From: RGIG4079 sp045531405
GTDB taxonomy: Bacteria > Bacteroidota > Bacteroidia > Bacteroidales > Muribaculaceae
Length of the DNA stretch: 64,000 nucleotides
NCBI GenBank assembly: GCA_045531405.1
Contig: JAZSDX010000030.1
Span: 1-64,000 of the forward strand
Direction: 5' to 3'
The notes beneath the pieces are model-generated. The model made no database searches. It was not told the origin of the DNA and saw only the letters and a program-made list of their open reading frames with translations. Below, in pieces: positions 44,957 to 53,618 of the stretch. Each line of letters begins with the position of its first letter. The stretch's first letter is position 1. The position numbers and the translations under genes are program-made.

Positions 44957-47900
44957 TTATTTGCCTACGAAGATATGATTTCCGGCAGAGTGGGCGGTGA
45001 TTTGAGGTGCATATTGGCTTTGAATTGTAGCGATGCCCGATGCAAATTCGCCCTCGTTATTTACATACATATCATAAGTGAGTAGATATGTGCCTTTAGG
45101 GAGATTTGTCACGAAAATATTTGTGGCTTCATCTCGGTTTTCGCGATAGAAAAATATACCTTCGGCAAATATAGGTTTTGGCAATTGTTCGGTAGGCTCG
45201 AAACAAGCGGCACGTTCATCGGTAATCGTAACATAATCGATGTCGCGTTTAGCTTTGATGGTGAGTTGTATTTTTATTAAATCTCCCACTTTGTAATCAG
45301 TGGCGATAATCCATTTATCTCCAACCTTTTTCAGTAAAGTTTTTTCGATAGAGATGTCATTGCCTGCCACTGCTTTAATGTCGGTCATGTCGGCGTTAAA
45401 TTGGCGATATACGGCACCCCATGAAGGATATTCGCCATGTTTGGCAATGGTGAGTTTCTTGCCCGAAGGCGCAAGGGGAGAAATGTCGGTTTTTACATAT
45501 CCGGTGATGTTGTCGAAACGTGTAGGGGTGATGCTTTCATCGTTGAGCAATATTTCGCAACCCAACGATGGTTGAGTCCAACGTGTTCCGGTGTTGAGCA
45601 GTGTGTATATTACATAACTTGTTGCCGATGAGTTGCCCCAGTCGTTAGCTTCTTTGTTGATAATGAGCCATTGACGCATTTTGTCAATATCTTTGTTGTT
45701 GGGTGTTATTTGGTGATATGCGTCCAATATGTTGGCATGAGATAGAATTTTATCAATGCTCCAATCTGAACTATTTTCAATCGTTGGCCACCACATGCCT
45801 TTTGATTGCGAGGTTTGTGCGAATTCGGTAACCGAATTCAGTATTTCGCGAGCGGTGGAATTATAGCCGTTATTATTGAGTATGATTGCCGATGTGGCCT
45901 TTTTTACAAGCGAATATTGCTTCCAGTTTCCCACGATTTGTTGAATAGTAGCATTGGTTACTTTTTTTGCGGCTGTAGATTGCTTGTGTTCGGGGAACAT
46001 GTCGCGAATAAATACATATAGACTATAGTCGCCTTTGGGATATTTTTTATATAGTTGAGCATATTCGGCATCAATGTATTTTAATGCATTTTCGGTCATG
46101 GAGTTTAGATCCTTGTTGTCGGGAAGGAAACCGAGTTTTTTCATGTGTCCGATTTTCTCAAGAATTGAGAGTGTTGCCCATGTTGATGCTTTGTCACACT
46201 CGGCAATCCAAGCCCACCCTCCCCCATCGCGTTGCAAAGTGGCGAGTAGATGCAAGTTTTTTTCAAGAGATGCTTTAATCTCTTTCTTATTAAATAGTAG
46301 TGACAATCGAGCCATTCTCTCGGTGTCGTTTTCGGTATTTTGCACCCAAGGCGTAGCGCTCAAGAGCATGTTTTTAAGATCTTGGTTGCGAGAGAGCATT
46401 GACACAAGAGTAGAGTCGGTTTCGTCGGAGTGTTGCCATTGATATAGAGCATTGGCTATTTGTGGATTTTGACGCACAATTCCATCGGCTATTGCAGCCG
46501 AATAAATTGCCATTGCAGCCGAAGTTGAGGTGCGCGATTGATTCTTATTTAGCCCAGGGAGAGCAGTTACAGCATACCATGTGGGATTTTCACAGAATTC
46601 GAGCGTAACACGAGCTTCTGATGGCATTGAAGGAAGTTGATGAGTATAACTTTTTTCATTAGCTCCCATATAGAATGTTGTAGATTCGATTACCGGAGAT
46701 GTGGCAGGAAGAATGGGGATTAACGATTGTTCGCCATCGCCAAAGCTGTCGCAATATGATTTTATGCGATACCCTATCATTGTGGCATCAGTTGGGGCTG
46801 TAAGTGTTATTGATGCTAAAGCCGATTGTGAAGCAATGATAGTGTCGGTTTGGCGATATGTTGAAATAGTTTTGGCTGTAGTGGGGTCAAATAATTCAAT
46901 AATGGTATAGATAATCAATGTACTATCGCTATTATTCATCACCGAAGCTTTTATTGTAGCTTTATCTCCATTGCGAAGGAAACGAGGCATATTTGGTTGT
47001 ACCATTATCGGTTTATTGGCGAGCACATCGCGAGTAAATGCAGCCAGTTCCATGTCGTCATTATAGGCAATGGCATTAAAACGCCAAGTAGTGTTGGCAT
47101 TGGGAACAGTAAATGAGAATGTTAAGTTGCCAAGCGAGTCGGTAGTGAGCATGGGACGGAAGAAAGCGAGAGGAGTCTCGTTATCGCGAAGAGAGATATT
47201 TGGTTCAATCGTTTCGGGGGAAACCGATTGAACAGCATAGTTGAGAGCTTTCCCTTCAGTGGTTTGCCCCTTTGCAGCAACTACAACTTCACCCAAAACA
47301 TCTTCTTCATTTTCAACAATAGCATCGGAACTTGATTTGGCAAATTGCAAAGATTCTACTCTACCATACCCGATAATAGTGTTGCGATTATTTTGCCAGC
47401 CGAGGTAATGGTCATATGTGTATAGCTCAGGATGGGTAATATTGGAGCAAGAATATGATTTTAATTGACTTTTGAGATTGAAATAATGTTTGGAATTATA
47501 TAAATATGGAGTAAAACCATAATTTATAATATGGTCAAAAGAGGGGAATCCTAAATTAAAATTGTGCTTTCTAATTTTTTCAATTGCAAGTGAATACATA
47601 TTGAAAATCATCGCCGATTCACTTCCGTTTCCACTATTATCGGTAACGCTGAAACGCCATTGTTCTTCACTGCCAGGGATTATTTTGTCGCGAAAACTTT
47701 CGGCAGAGATTTTAATGGATTTATGGGTGTTATCACGTTTGATTGATATAGTGCGAGAGTAACTGTTGTAATTGTTAATGGTATATAATGTGAGTTTTGC
47801 ATTGTTGACATTTTGTGGCATAAACACGCGAGTTTTGTGTATTCCTTTTTTCGCTTTAATCCATCGTTGTTCGTAGATTGTGTCGTTATCATAGAGGATA

Positions 47901-50605
47901 TACAGAATTTCGGCAGATTCAAATTTTGAGCCGTAATAAATGTCGGTAGAATGTCCCTTTGTGATTGTATATTCGTCGTTTTGAATCCATAGTACAGATT
48001 CGCTTGGAGGAGTTGAATCAGTTAGTCGATATAGATATATGGTTGAAGAAATAGTGTCGGTGGCAGTGGGGGCTATGGAATATAATTTGAATTCATATTC
48101 ACCACTTGGCACTTTGTTCCAGTCAACAACGGGCGATGTGGTTGAGAAAGAGCCTTGTTTAGCAATTTGTTTTTCTTTGTCGATGAGCATATAGTAAATG
48201 TTTCCATCAACGTAATCTCGGTTTAAGTTTAGAATTTTAGCATTAATTTTTATGTTTTTTGATGCCTCAATTTGATTGCTATTAGAGCTAATTATGCTAA
48301 ATTGCTTGCCTGTTGAGAAATTTCTTAAAGCTGATTGTGATTCTCCGGTAATTGATGTAGCCGTAATTTTCGCTTTGAAGAAATATGCTGAAGGAAAATG
48401 TTTATCAAAGAATGTAGTTGGAATTGTAAAGGAGAATTTACCTTCTGAATCGGTCGTAACAGAATCAGTAAAGTTGACGGTTAATGGGTTGTAGTAATTG
48501 GAAAATGAGATTGTTGTAGTGGCACCTTCAACAGGGAAATCGGATAGCGTTTTTACTTTGCCACAAATTGAGTATGTGCCATCTTGATTATTCTCAATGA
48601 TTGAAATTGTGACATTAAATGTTGGTAGTTTATAGTCGCTAACCATAAAACTTTCACGTCCAATTACTCGATTGTATTTACCTATTACATTTATTGAATA
48701 GTTGCCGGTGAGACGATCGATCGGGATTAGGAACTTGCCCTGAATACGACCAAAACAATCGGTAGTAGCCATGAGAGTATCAACTTCCATGTAATTGGCA
48801 TCACGAAGCATTATAGTAAAGGTGCGATTTTTACATAATTGTGTTTCTTTGTTATCTTGGTTATAGATAACTGCACTCCATGCAATGGAATCTCCCGGAT
48901 GGTAAATTGGCAAAGAGGTAAATATTGAGGCTTTAGCAAGTTCGTCGTAGTTGTTTTGATTGCTATGGCTGTAAATATATAAAGTCTCCGGATTGGAATA
49001 TATATCAATGTCATTATGAGCCTTTACATATTGCCTTGATTTTAATGAGAAATCTAATTTTCCATCTTTGCGAGATGGCATTGTATTAATAACTTTTTTT
49101 GTTTTTGTGTCATATATAGAAATATTTGCCTCTACAATAGGCGCTCCCGTCTTTGGGTTTAATACCCACATGCGACCATCATTGGAATTATCGTGAGAAC
49201 CTTTGGCAATTTGGAAGTTTGTGCAACGAATGAGTTGATTGTTGAATTCTTTTTTTATGGAATCACTATATGCTATAATAGTGTAATAGCCGGGATATGT
49301 GAGCGTGGTTTTTATCGTGTCATTCTTATGAAATGGGTCTTTTTGAAATGTTGATGATGTGAATTTGGAAACTAACTGAGTCTCAAATGGTTTGTTGGCG
49401 TTGAATCGGTCGCCAGATTGATATTGAGGAATAATATCATCGGGAAGACGATGTATTTCAACAATATAGTGTCTTGAGTTGGTGTTTTTAATATTAATAG
49501 TCAGAGTGTCGTTAGGAACTATTAATTTAGGATATGATAAAACAATTTCTTGTTGAGTGAGTTGGTCAATGCATTTATTGACTGAACAATTATTATAGTA
49601 GGCAGGGAATTTATTCAACCGAGCAGTGAAAATATCATATAACTCTTTTGCAGTGTAAATGTTGCCGGGATTGTATATTTTGTAAAGGATTTCGCCATAA
49701 ATAACAAGAAGTGCATTTGTGGCATATTCCGAACTTTCATATTTTTTGTAAAGGTAGTTGAGCGCTTCAATGTATTGTTTTTCAAATTCATTAGGCATTA
49801 TTTTGTTAGAAAACATATTGATATCTTGCTCAAATTCTAAACGATTGATTTCCCAATTTATGAGAGGGGCTACATCTTGAAGATGAAATGACATGATATC
49901 GCGATAAAGCGAATTTACGATGGTGCTAAATTCGTTGTCATTTTCGCTTTTAGAGATTATAAATCGGTCAATATTGTCTATTTGAGGTATTTGGGGATTG
50001 GACTCCTCAAACGTGTTGTCAATGGAACTAATAATATGAAATATTGCAAAATCATATAGGGTAGGATAAAATATATGGGTGAGATCGTTGTGTGTGATTA
50101 TGTCGCCAAAATCTTTAAGAAGTGCGTTTTTAAGAGCTTCTTTATCAGATAGAATTGCAGATATGAGTCCTTTGATTTTATTCGTAAAATCGGCTTTGCT
50201 CCATTCGTTGAAGTCGGAAGGAATGTCAGTGCCAACTTTCTCTCTTGCGTTAAAGATGTATTCGTTACTAACAAAGATATTACAATAGATATCAAGTAAC
50301 AGAGAATTAAGTAAAGCCATTGTGCAGGGGTCTTTTTCTTTGGCTACAACTTGCTCAATTTTATTGATTGTAGATTGTATGCTATCGCTGTCTATCTCAT
50401 CTTGAGCAACAGCATATTCGATAAGTGATTTCACAACCAAGTTGCCATCTCCATTTTTCAGAGCCTTTTCAAGGTTAGCATCAGATTGTTGTAATACTTG
50501 TTTTGGGTAGGCAAAGTCGGGTTTAACAATATTTTGAGCCGACAGATTTAGGTATGCTACCAAGAAAAAAACAATGACAAAAGATATTTTGATTATACTT
50601 TTCAT
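44957..50605 (-). CDS. Alpha-2-macroglobulin family protein without thioester
   Basis: A 1882-aa exported protein with a signal peptide (about 1-23, ending LSAQ). The long N-terminal half is made of macroglobulin-type beta domains (e.g. KDPFHKNDTIKTTLTYPGYYTIIAYSD, IYHPGDSIAWSAVIYN). The conserved A2M segment is near 1145-1190 (PLAFFRPMLTTDSLGNLTFSFTVPNANTTWRFNA), and an alpha-helical domain with GGGWAWIAECDKASTWATLSILEK follows. Bacterial relatives trap or inhibit proteases in the periplasm. I find no CxEQ thioester motif, so covalent trapping is unlikely. In the region where a bait sequence would lie, residues 1100-1114 read EEDVLGEVVVAAKGQ, resembling the start of SusC-type plug domains. 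The gene follows an ECF sigma-factor operon after a terminator; I see no promoter of its own. Confidence 0.9.
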   Translation of the reverse strand: MKSIIKISFVIVFFLVAYLNLSAQNIVKPDFAYPKQVLQQSDANLEKALKNGDGNLVVKSLIEYAVAQDEIDSDSIQSTINKIEQVVAKEKDPCTMALLNSLLLDIYCNIFVSNEYIFNAREKVGTDIPSDFNEWSKADFTNKIKGLISAILSDKEALKNALLKDFGDIITHNDLTHIFYPTLYDFAIFHIISSIDNTFEESNPQIPQIDNIDRFIISKSENDNEFSTIVNSLYRDIMSFHLQDVAPLINWEINRLEFEQDINMFSNKIMPNEFEKQYIEALNYLYKKYESSEYATNALLVIYGEILYKIYNPGNIYTAKELYDIFTARLNKFPAYYNNCSVNKCIDQLTQQEIVLSYPKLIVPNDTLTINIKNTNSRHYIVEIHRLPDDIIPQYQSGDRFNANKPFETQLVSKFTSSTFQKDPFHKNDTIKTTLTYPGYYTIIAYSDSIKKEFNNQLIRCTNFQIAKGSHDNSNDGRMWVLNPKTGAPIVEANISIYDTKTKKVINTMPSRKDGKLDFSLKSRQYVKAHNDIDIYSNPETLYIYSHSNQNNYDELAKASIFTSLPIYHPGDSIAWSAVIYNQDNKETQLCKNRTFTIMLRDANYMEVDTLMATTDCFGRIQGKFLIPIDRLTGNYSINVIGKYNRVIGRESFMVSDYKLPTFNVTISIIENNQDGTYSICGKVKTLSDFPVEGATTTISFSNYYNPLTVNFTDSVTTDSEGKFSFTIPTTFFDKHFPSAYFFKAKITATSITGESQSALRNFSTGKQFSIISSNSNQIEASKNIKINAKILNLNRDYVDGNIYYMLIDKEKQIAKQGSFSTTSPVVDWNKVPSGEYEFKLYSIAPTATDTISSTIYLYRLTDSTPPSESVLWIQNDEYTITKGHSTDIYYGSKFESAEILYILYDNDTIYEQRWIKAKKGIHKTRVFMPQNVNNAKLTLYTINNYNSYSRTISIKRDNTHKSIKISAESFRDKIIPGSEEQWRFSVTDNSGNGSESAMIFNMYSLAIEKIRKHNFNLGFPSFDHIINYGFTPYLYNSKHYFNLKSQLKSYSCSNITHPELYTYDHYLGWQNNRNTIIGYGRVESLQFAKSSSDAIVENEEDVLGEVVVAAKGQTTEGKALNYAVQSVSPETIEPNISLRDNETPLAFFRPMLTTDSLGNLTFSFTVPNANTTWRFNAIAYNDDMELAAFTRDVLANKPIMVQPNMPRFLRNGDKATIKASVMNNSDSTLIIYTIIELFDPTTAKTISTYRQTDTIIASQSALASITLTAPTDATMIGYRIKSYCDSFGDGEQSLIPILPATSPVIESTTFYMGANEKSYTHQLPSMPSEARVTLEFCENPTWYAVTALPGLNKNQSRTSTSAAMAIYSAAIADGIVRQNPQIANALYQWQHSDETDSTLVSMLSRNQDLKNMLLSATPWVQNTENDTERMARLSLLFNKKEIKASLEKNLHLLATLQRDGGGWAWIAECDKASTWATLSILEKIGHMKKLGFLPDNKDLNSMTENALKYIDAEYAQLYKKYPKGDYSLYVFIRDMFPEHKQSTAAKKVTNATIQQIVGNWKQYSLVKKATSAIILNNNGYNSTAREILNSVTEFAQTSQSKGMWWPTIENSSDWSIDKILSHANILDAYHQITPNNKDIDKMRQWLIINKEANDWGNSSATSYVIYTLLNTGTRWTQPSLGCEILLNDESITPTRFDNITGYVKTDISPLAPSGKKLTIAKHGEYPSWGAVYRQFNADMTDIKAVAGNDISIEKTLLKKVGDKWIIATDYKVGDLIKIQLTIKAKRDIDYVTITDERAACFEPTEQLPKPIFAEGIFFYRENRDEATNIFVTNLPKGTYLLTYDMYVNNEGEFASGIATIQSQYAPQITAHSAGNHIFVGK

Positions 50606-50630
50606 AATCGAGAAGTTATGAGTATTTAGA

Positions 50631-50673
50631 AAAAAACCTTAAGGCACTATAAGAAGAGAGTGTCCTTAAGGTC
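50631..50673 (-). terminator. Terminator between the sigma-factor operon and the A2M gene
   Basis: ACCTTAAGGCACT (50637-50649) pairs with AGTGTCCTTAAGGT (50660-50673): nine plus four pairs with one bulged base. On the minus strand a run of seven T follows directly. It lies 52 bp after the stop of the Spy-like gene and 26 bp before the A2M ATG. No promoter is visible after it, so partial read-through into the A2M gene is likely. Confidence 0.85.
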
Positions 50674-50724
50674 GAGGGATAGGGAGATATATAAAAAGAG
50701 TTATGTCTTAGTTAAGGCTTATCT

Positions 50725-51195
50725 CTATTTTTTGCGACATTTTTTATTGTGTTCTTTCATTATCTTATTGACAAACTTTCGTTCGGCTTTTTTGAGCAAG
50801 AATAGTTGTTTACTCGAAAGCACAGTCTTTAGTTTCTCAAAATATTTAAGTTCGATTGTACTTTCTTTCTTTTTCAAATCTATTATTGCCTTTGTTGCTG
50901 CATCATATTCTACATCGGTCGCCGCCTTGTTTTCAGACACTTGCTTTTCAAGCTTTCGAGTTTCGCGATTTACTTTGAACATTTCATCTTCCATTTCATC
51001 ATAAATAGGGAAGAATTTTGTTTGTTGTTCTTTGGTCAATTCAAGTTCATCGACCAAGAATTCATGTTTATGTTGACGCATGTGAGCAAACCATTCTTTG
51101 CGATCTCTTTTTTTCTTATCTTTATCTTTTGCCTCAATAATGCTAAATGGAGCAATTAGCGACAATAATAATATAAAGACTAAACTACGTTTCAT
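50725..51195 (-). CDS. Spy/CpxP-like periplasmic helical protein
   Basis: A 156-aa exported protein with a signal peptide (about 1-22) and an all-helical, highly charged body. LELTKEQQTKFFPIYDEME (residue 51 onwards) matches the LTxxQ signature of Spy/CpxP-type periplasmic chaperones. Small proteins of this type next to ECF sigma genes in Bacteroidetes are often annotated as sensors of the sigma factor. It is the last gene of the sigma/anti-sigma set, 9 bp after the membrane protein gene, and a strong terminator follows. A role in sensing envelope stress is inferred from context and motif. Confidence 0.8.
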   Translation of the reverse strand: MKRSLVFILLLSLIAPFSIIEAKDKDKKKRDRKEWFAHMRQHKHEFLVDELELTKEQQTKFFPIYDEMEDEMFKVNRETRKLEKQVSENKAATDVEYDAATKAIIDLKKKESTIELKYFEKLKTVLSSKQLFLLKKAERKFVNKIMKEHNKKCRKK

Positions 51196-51204
51196 GGCAA
51201 TATT

Positions 51205-51621
51205 TTATTTAAATGTTGTTTCATCAATTAGTTCCTCGGCTAAAACGCCTTCTTCATACATACTTTCAAGCTCACTATATTCATTGATGCCTTCATAGCA
51301 GTATTCATCGATGAATGTTTCATCTTCAAACGCTTGTGCCAAAATTTGCTCCGATTCGGCAATTGAAGCCGGAGTCCCTGGAGTTCCAGACCCCATTAAA
51401 TCAACCATTTTCACCATACACCAAATTCCGGCAAACATTGCAACCAAATAGACATAAGCCCTTACTTTTTGCCATGTTGTGGGAGGTTTTGCGATTATAG
51501 GTTCTTGCTTTTCAGGAAGATTTTGCATCATTTTTTCGGCAAAATCAGCGAAATAATTATCGGGAACAGTCATTCCTGATTTGCGATTGATTTTGTCTAA
51601 TATGGTCTTATCTTCTTTCAT
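51205..51621 (-). CDS. Single-pass membrane protein, putative anti-sigma factor
   Basis: A 138-aa protein with a charged N-terminal part (1-50; KINRKSGMTVPDNYFADFAEKMMQNLPEK), one predicted membrane helix (about 54-71) and an acidic C-terminal part outside the cytoplasm. FxVPDNYF-type motifs are frequent in Bacteroidetes proteins encoded after ECF sigma genes. The position 48 bp after the sigma gene and 9 bp before a Spy-like gene supports an anti-sigma role. The N-terminus does not show a zinc-binding HxxxCxxC motif. Exact family uncertain. Confidence 0.75.
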   Translation of the reverse strand: MKEDKTILDKINRKSGMTVPDNYFADFAEKMMQNLPEKQEPIIAKPPTTWQKVRAYVYLVAMFAGIWCMVKMVDLMGSGTPGTPASIAESEQILAQAFEDETFIDEYCYEGINEYSELESMYEEGVLAEELIDETTFK

Positions 51622-51669
51622 TTTATATCTTTTTGTTCGTTAATTAAGACTATGAAGAGTTGAAAAGGT

Positions 51670-52248
51670 TTAATCATTTTCTTCAAAAAATTGCTCTATT
51701 TTTTTCACTGCAAGATGGTAAGATGCTTTTAGCGCACCTACCGAAGTGCCAAGAATTTCCGACATTTGTTCATATTTCATCTCTTCATAGTATTTCATAT
51801 TGAAAACTAATCGTTGCTTTTCGGGCAATGAGGCTATCGCTTTGCGCAACTTTAGTGCCAACTCGTCGCCATCAACATTTTGGTCGGCTTCAATAGTATT
51901 GATGAGAAACGATTCTTCATCATCAAGTGATATATTATTGCGTTTGCGTTCTTTTTCAAGGAATGTGATACTTTCGTTAATCGCGATTTTGTATAACCAT
52001 GTTGACAGTTTTGCATCTCCACGAAATTGTTCTATGGCACTCCATGCTTTCATAAAAGTATTTTGGAGCAAATCATTGGCATCATCATGGTTATTAACCA
52101 TGCGACGTATTTGCCAATATAGTGGTTCGCTATATCTTTTTATCACATCTCCAAAAGCCTCACGACAAGTTGATGGCTCTCGTAATCGAACCACTAACTC
52201 CAAATCTTCTTTTGGTATATTTTTGTCCATAAAAGGATTTAACTTCAA
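51670..52248 (-). CDS. ECF-type RNA polymerase sigma factor
   Basis: A 192-aa sigma-70 family protein of the extracytoplasmic function group. Region 2 spans about 28-95 (DDANDLLQNTFMKAWSAIEQFRGDAKLSTWLYKIAINESI), and region 4 about 130-188 (LPEKQRLVFNMKYYEEMKYEQMSEILGTSVGALKASYHLAVKKIEQFF). Start may be at the ATG at 52248 or at Met7 (MDKNIPKED, 52230). It begins a three-gene set with a membrane protein and a Spy-like protein, so its likely trigger is envelope stress. No consensus housekeeping promoter is visible upstream; self-activation is possible. Confidence 0.92.
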   Translation of the reverse strand: MKLNPFMDKNIPKEDLELVVRLREPSTCREAFGDVIKRYSEPLYWQIRRMVNNHDDANDLLQNTFMKAWSAIEQFRGDAKLSTWLYKIAINESITFLEKERKRNNISLDDEESFLINTIEADQNVDGDELALKLRKAIASLPEKQRLVFNMKYYEEMKYEQMSEILGTSVGALKASYHLAVKKIEQFFEEND

Positions 52249-52493
52249 AATTCAGCTGTAAAATTAAGGAAAGTTTTTTAGATTTATGCAATTAACCTCA
52301 AAAGTTTAATTATTTTTGAGCAATAATCGCTTCATATTACCCTACTTGAGCCACTCTTCTATTTTATTTCTTACAATTTTATAAAATATTACAAACTTGC
52401 ATCCCCCTGGTTTGATGTAGCTACGCTCAACCTCAAATATTGCACAAATTACCCTTATAATTACATTTTATTAGCATTTTTCCACAAAAACTA
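52249..52493. other. Divergent intergenic region between sigma gene and his operon
   Basis: AT-rich spacer between the minus-strand sigma gene and the plus-strand his promoter. One inverted repeat is visible: CTCAAAA (52297-52303) and TTTTGAG (52314-52320), 7-bp arms with a 10-bp loop, about 50-70 bp before the sigma ATG. It could be a regulatory site for the sigma operon. I see no gene. Confidence 0.45.
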
Positions 52494-52524
52494 TTGCATT
52501 TGCAACATAAAGATTATATCTTTG
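52494..52524 (+). promoter_or_regulatory. Promoter of the histidine operon
   Basis: TTG (52494-52496), a 20-bp spacer and TATCTTTG (52517-52524) match the Bacteroidetes consensus exactly. The expected start is near 52531, leaving about 20 nt before the leader peptide ATG. Confidence 0.8.
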
Positions 52525-52552
52525 CACAAAATATTAAAAAACAAATCAAAAC

Positions 52553-52600
52553 ATGGTTTTCAATGCAACATATCATCATCACCATCATTTCGCTCTCTAA
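52553..52600 (+). CDS. hisL: Histidine leader peptide (HisL-like)
   Basis: A 15-codon open frame MVFNATYHHHHHFAL with five consecutive His codons (CAT CAT CAC CAT CAT, 52574-52588) and a TAA stop at 52598-52600. It lies between the his promoter and an intrinsic terminator that precedes hisG. This is the classic arrangement of ribosome-mediated attenuation: when charged His-tRNA is scarce the ribosome stalls on the His run and the terminator does not form. It is far too short for normal ORF searches. The name follows the enterobacterial analogue; no homology is claimed. Confidence 0.9.
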   Translation: MVFNATYHHHHHFAL

Positions 52601-52601
52601 T

Positions 52602-52675
52602 GGGAAGCGTGGTTGTGAGGTATATGTGTAACAAAAAATGTAAATAACTCAATAAAAAATACCAAGCCGGCTTCC
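52602..52675 (+). promoter_or_regulatory. Candidate antiterminator pairing in the his leader
   Basis: GGAAGC (52603-52608), starting just after the leader stop codon, is perfectly complementary to GCTTCC (52670-52675), which overlaps the left arm and loop side of the terminator. GGTTG (52611-52615) is complementary to CAACC (52687-52691) at the right arm. A ribosome at the leader stop would cover the first segment; one stalled on the His codons would leave it free. The pairings were found by eye without energy calculation. Confidence 0.55.
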
Positions 52676-52700
52676 TTTTTTCAAGGCAACCGGCTTTTTA
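52664..52700 (+). terminator. Attenuator terminator of the histidine operon
   Basis: AAGCCGG (52664-52670) and CCGGCTT (52690-52696) form a perfect 7-bp stem, with four further pairs CCTT/AAGG inside, followed by TTTTTAATTTA. It stands 31 bp before the hisG ATG and after the His leader peptide, so it must be a conditional terminator. Confidence 0.85.
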
Positions 52701-52730
52701 ATTTAGAATATAATAAAAAACAATATAACA

Positions 52731-53597
52731 ATGGAAACAAAACTAAGAATTGCGGTGCAATCAAAGGGCCGCTTATATGAGGAAACAATGGAATTGCTAT
52801 CAGAAGCTGGTGTAAAAATGACTTCTGTTAAACGCACACTACTTGTTCCCTCTCGCAATTTCCCCGTTGAACTCCTTTTTCTTCGCGATGATGATATTCC
52901 TGAATCTGTAGCAATGGGTACAGCAGATATAGGTATCGTTGGGCTTAACGAAGTCCTCGAAAAAGACAAAGCAGTTGAACTAATAAAAGAACTTGGATTT
53001 AGCAAATGTAGATTATCTCTTGCCATTCCAAAACGCATCGAATACAACGGTGTTGAATGGTTTAACAATCGTAAAATTGCAACCTCCTACCCTGTTATTC
53101 TTCAAAAATTTCTTAACAAGAATAATATCAAAGCCGACATTCATGTGATTACCGGTTCTGTTGAAATTGCACCCGGTATAGGTCTTGCAGATGGTATATT
53201 CGACATCGTTTCATCAGGTTCTACTCTTGTAAGCAATAATCTTATTGAAGTTGAAAAGGTTCTTGACAGTCAAGCTGTGCTTATTGGCTCAAAGAAACAA
53301 AAACTATCTAACGAAAAGCAAGCTATCCTTGATGAGCTGTTGTTCCGTTTTGATGCCGTAAAAGCTGCCGACGGGAAAAAATATATTTTGATGAATGTGC
53401 CACGCGAGAAACTGGATGAAGTGTTGGCCGTGTTACCCGGCATTAAGAGTCCGACTGTGTTGCCACTCGCCAATAATGATTGGTGTTCGGTACACACCGT
53501 TTTGGAAGAAAAACGATTCTGGGAAATAATCGGCAAGTTGCGTAATGCCGGAGCCGAAGGAATCCTTGCCCTTGATATTGAAAAAATGGTATTATAA
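52731..53597 (+). CDS. hisG: ATP phosphoribosyltransferase, long form
   Basis: HisG starts histidine synthesis by joining ATP and PRPP. The 288-aa protein is the long form: catalytic domains (about 1-210; IAVQSKGRLYEETMELL, GTADIGIVGLNEVLE, IVSSGSTLVSNNL near the PRPP site) and the C-terminal regulatory domain (about 215-288; LPGIKSPTVLPLANNDWCSVHTV), where histidine binds as feedback inhibitor in characterised enzymes. Long-form HisG does not need HisZ. It follows the attenuator by 31 bp and is 21 bp before hisD. Double control, by attenuation and by feedback, is expected. Confidence 0.96.
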   Translation: METKLRIAVQSKGRLYEETMELLSEAGVKMTSVKRTLLVPSRNFPVELLFLRDDDIPESVAMGTADIGIVGLNEVLEKDKAVELIKELGFSKCRLSLAIPKRIEYNGVEWFNNRKIATSYPVILQKFLNKNNIKADIHVITGSVEIAPGIGLADGIFDIVSSGSTLVSNNLIEVEKVLDSQAVLIGSKKQKLSNEKQAILDELLFRFDAVKAADGKKYILMNVPREKLDEVLAVLPGIKSPTVLPLANNDWCSVHTVLEEKRFWEIIGKLRNAGAEGILALDIEKMVL

Positions 53598-53618
53598 CAC
53601 ATTCTCACACCATTCATA

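Noticed and set aside
44957..50605. Thioester site in the alpha-2-macroglobulin
   Set aside because: No CxEQ motif is found; the only nearby cysteine (FCENPTWYAV) does not fit.
52553..52600. The run of five His codons as a cloning tag
   Set aside because: It lies in a natural leader with its own start and stop, a consensus promoter and a terminator directly before hisG, so attenuation explains it.
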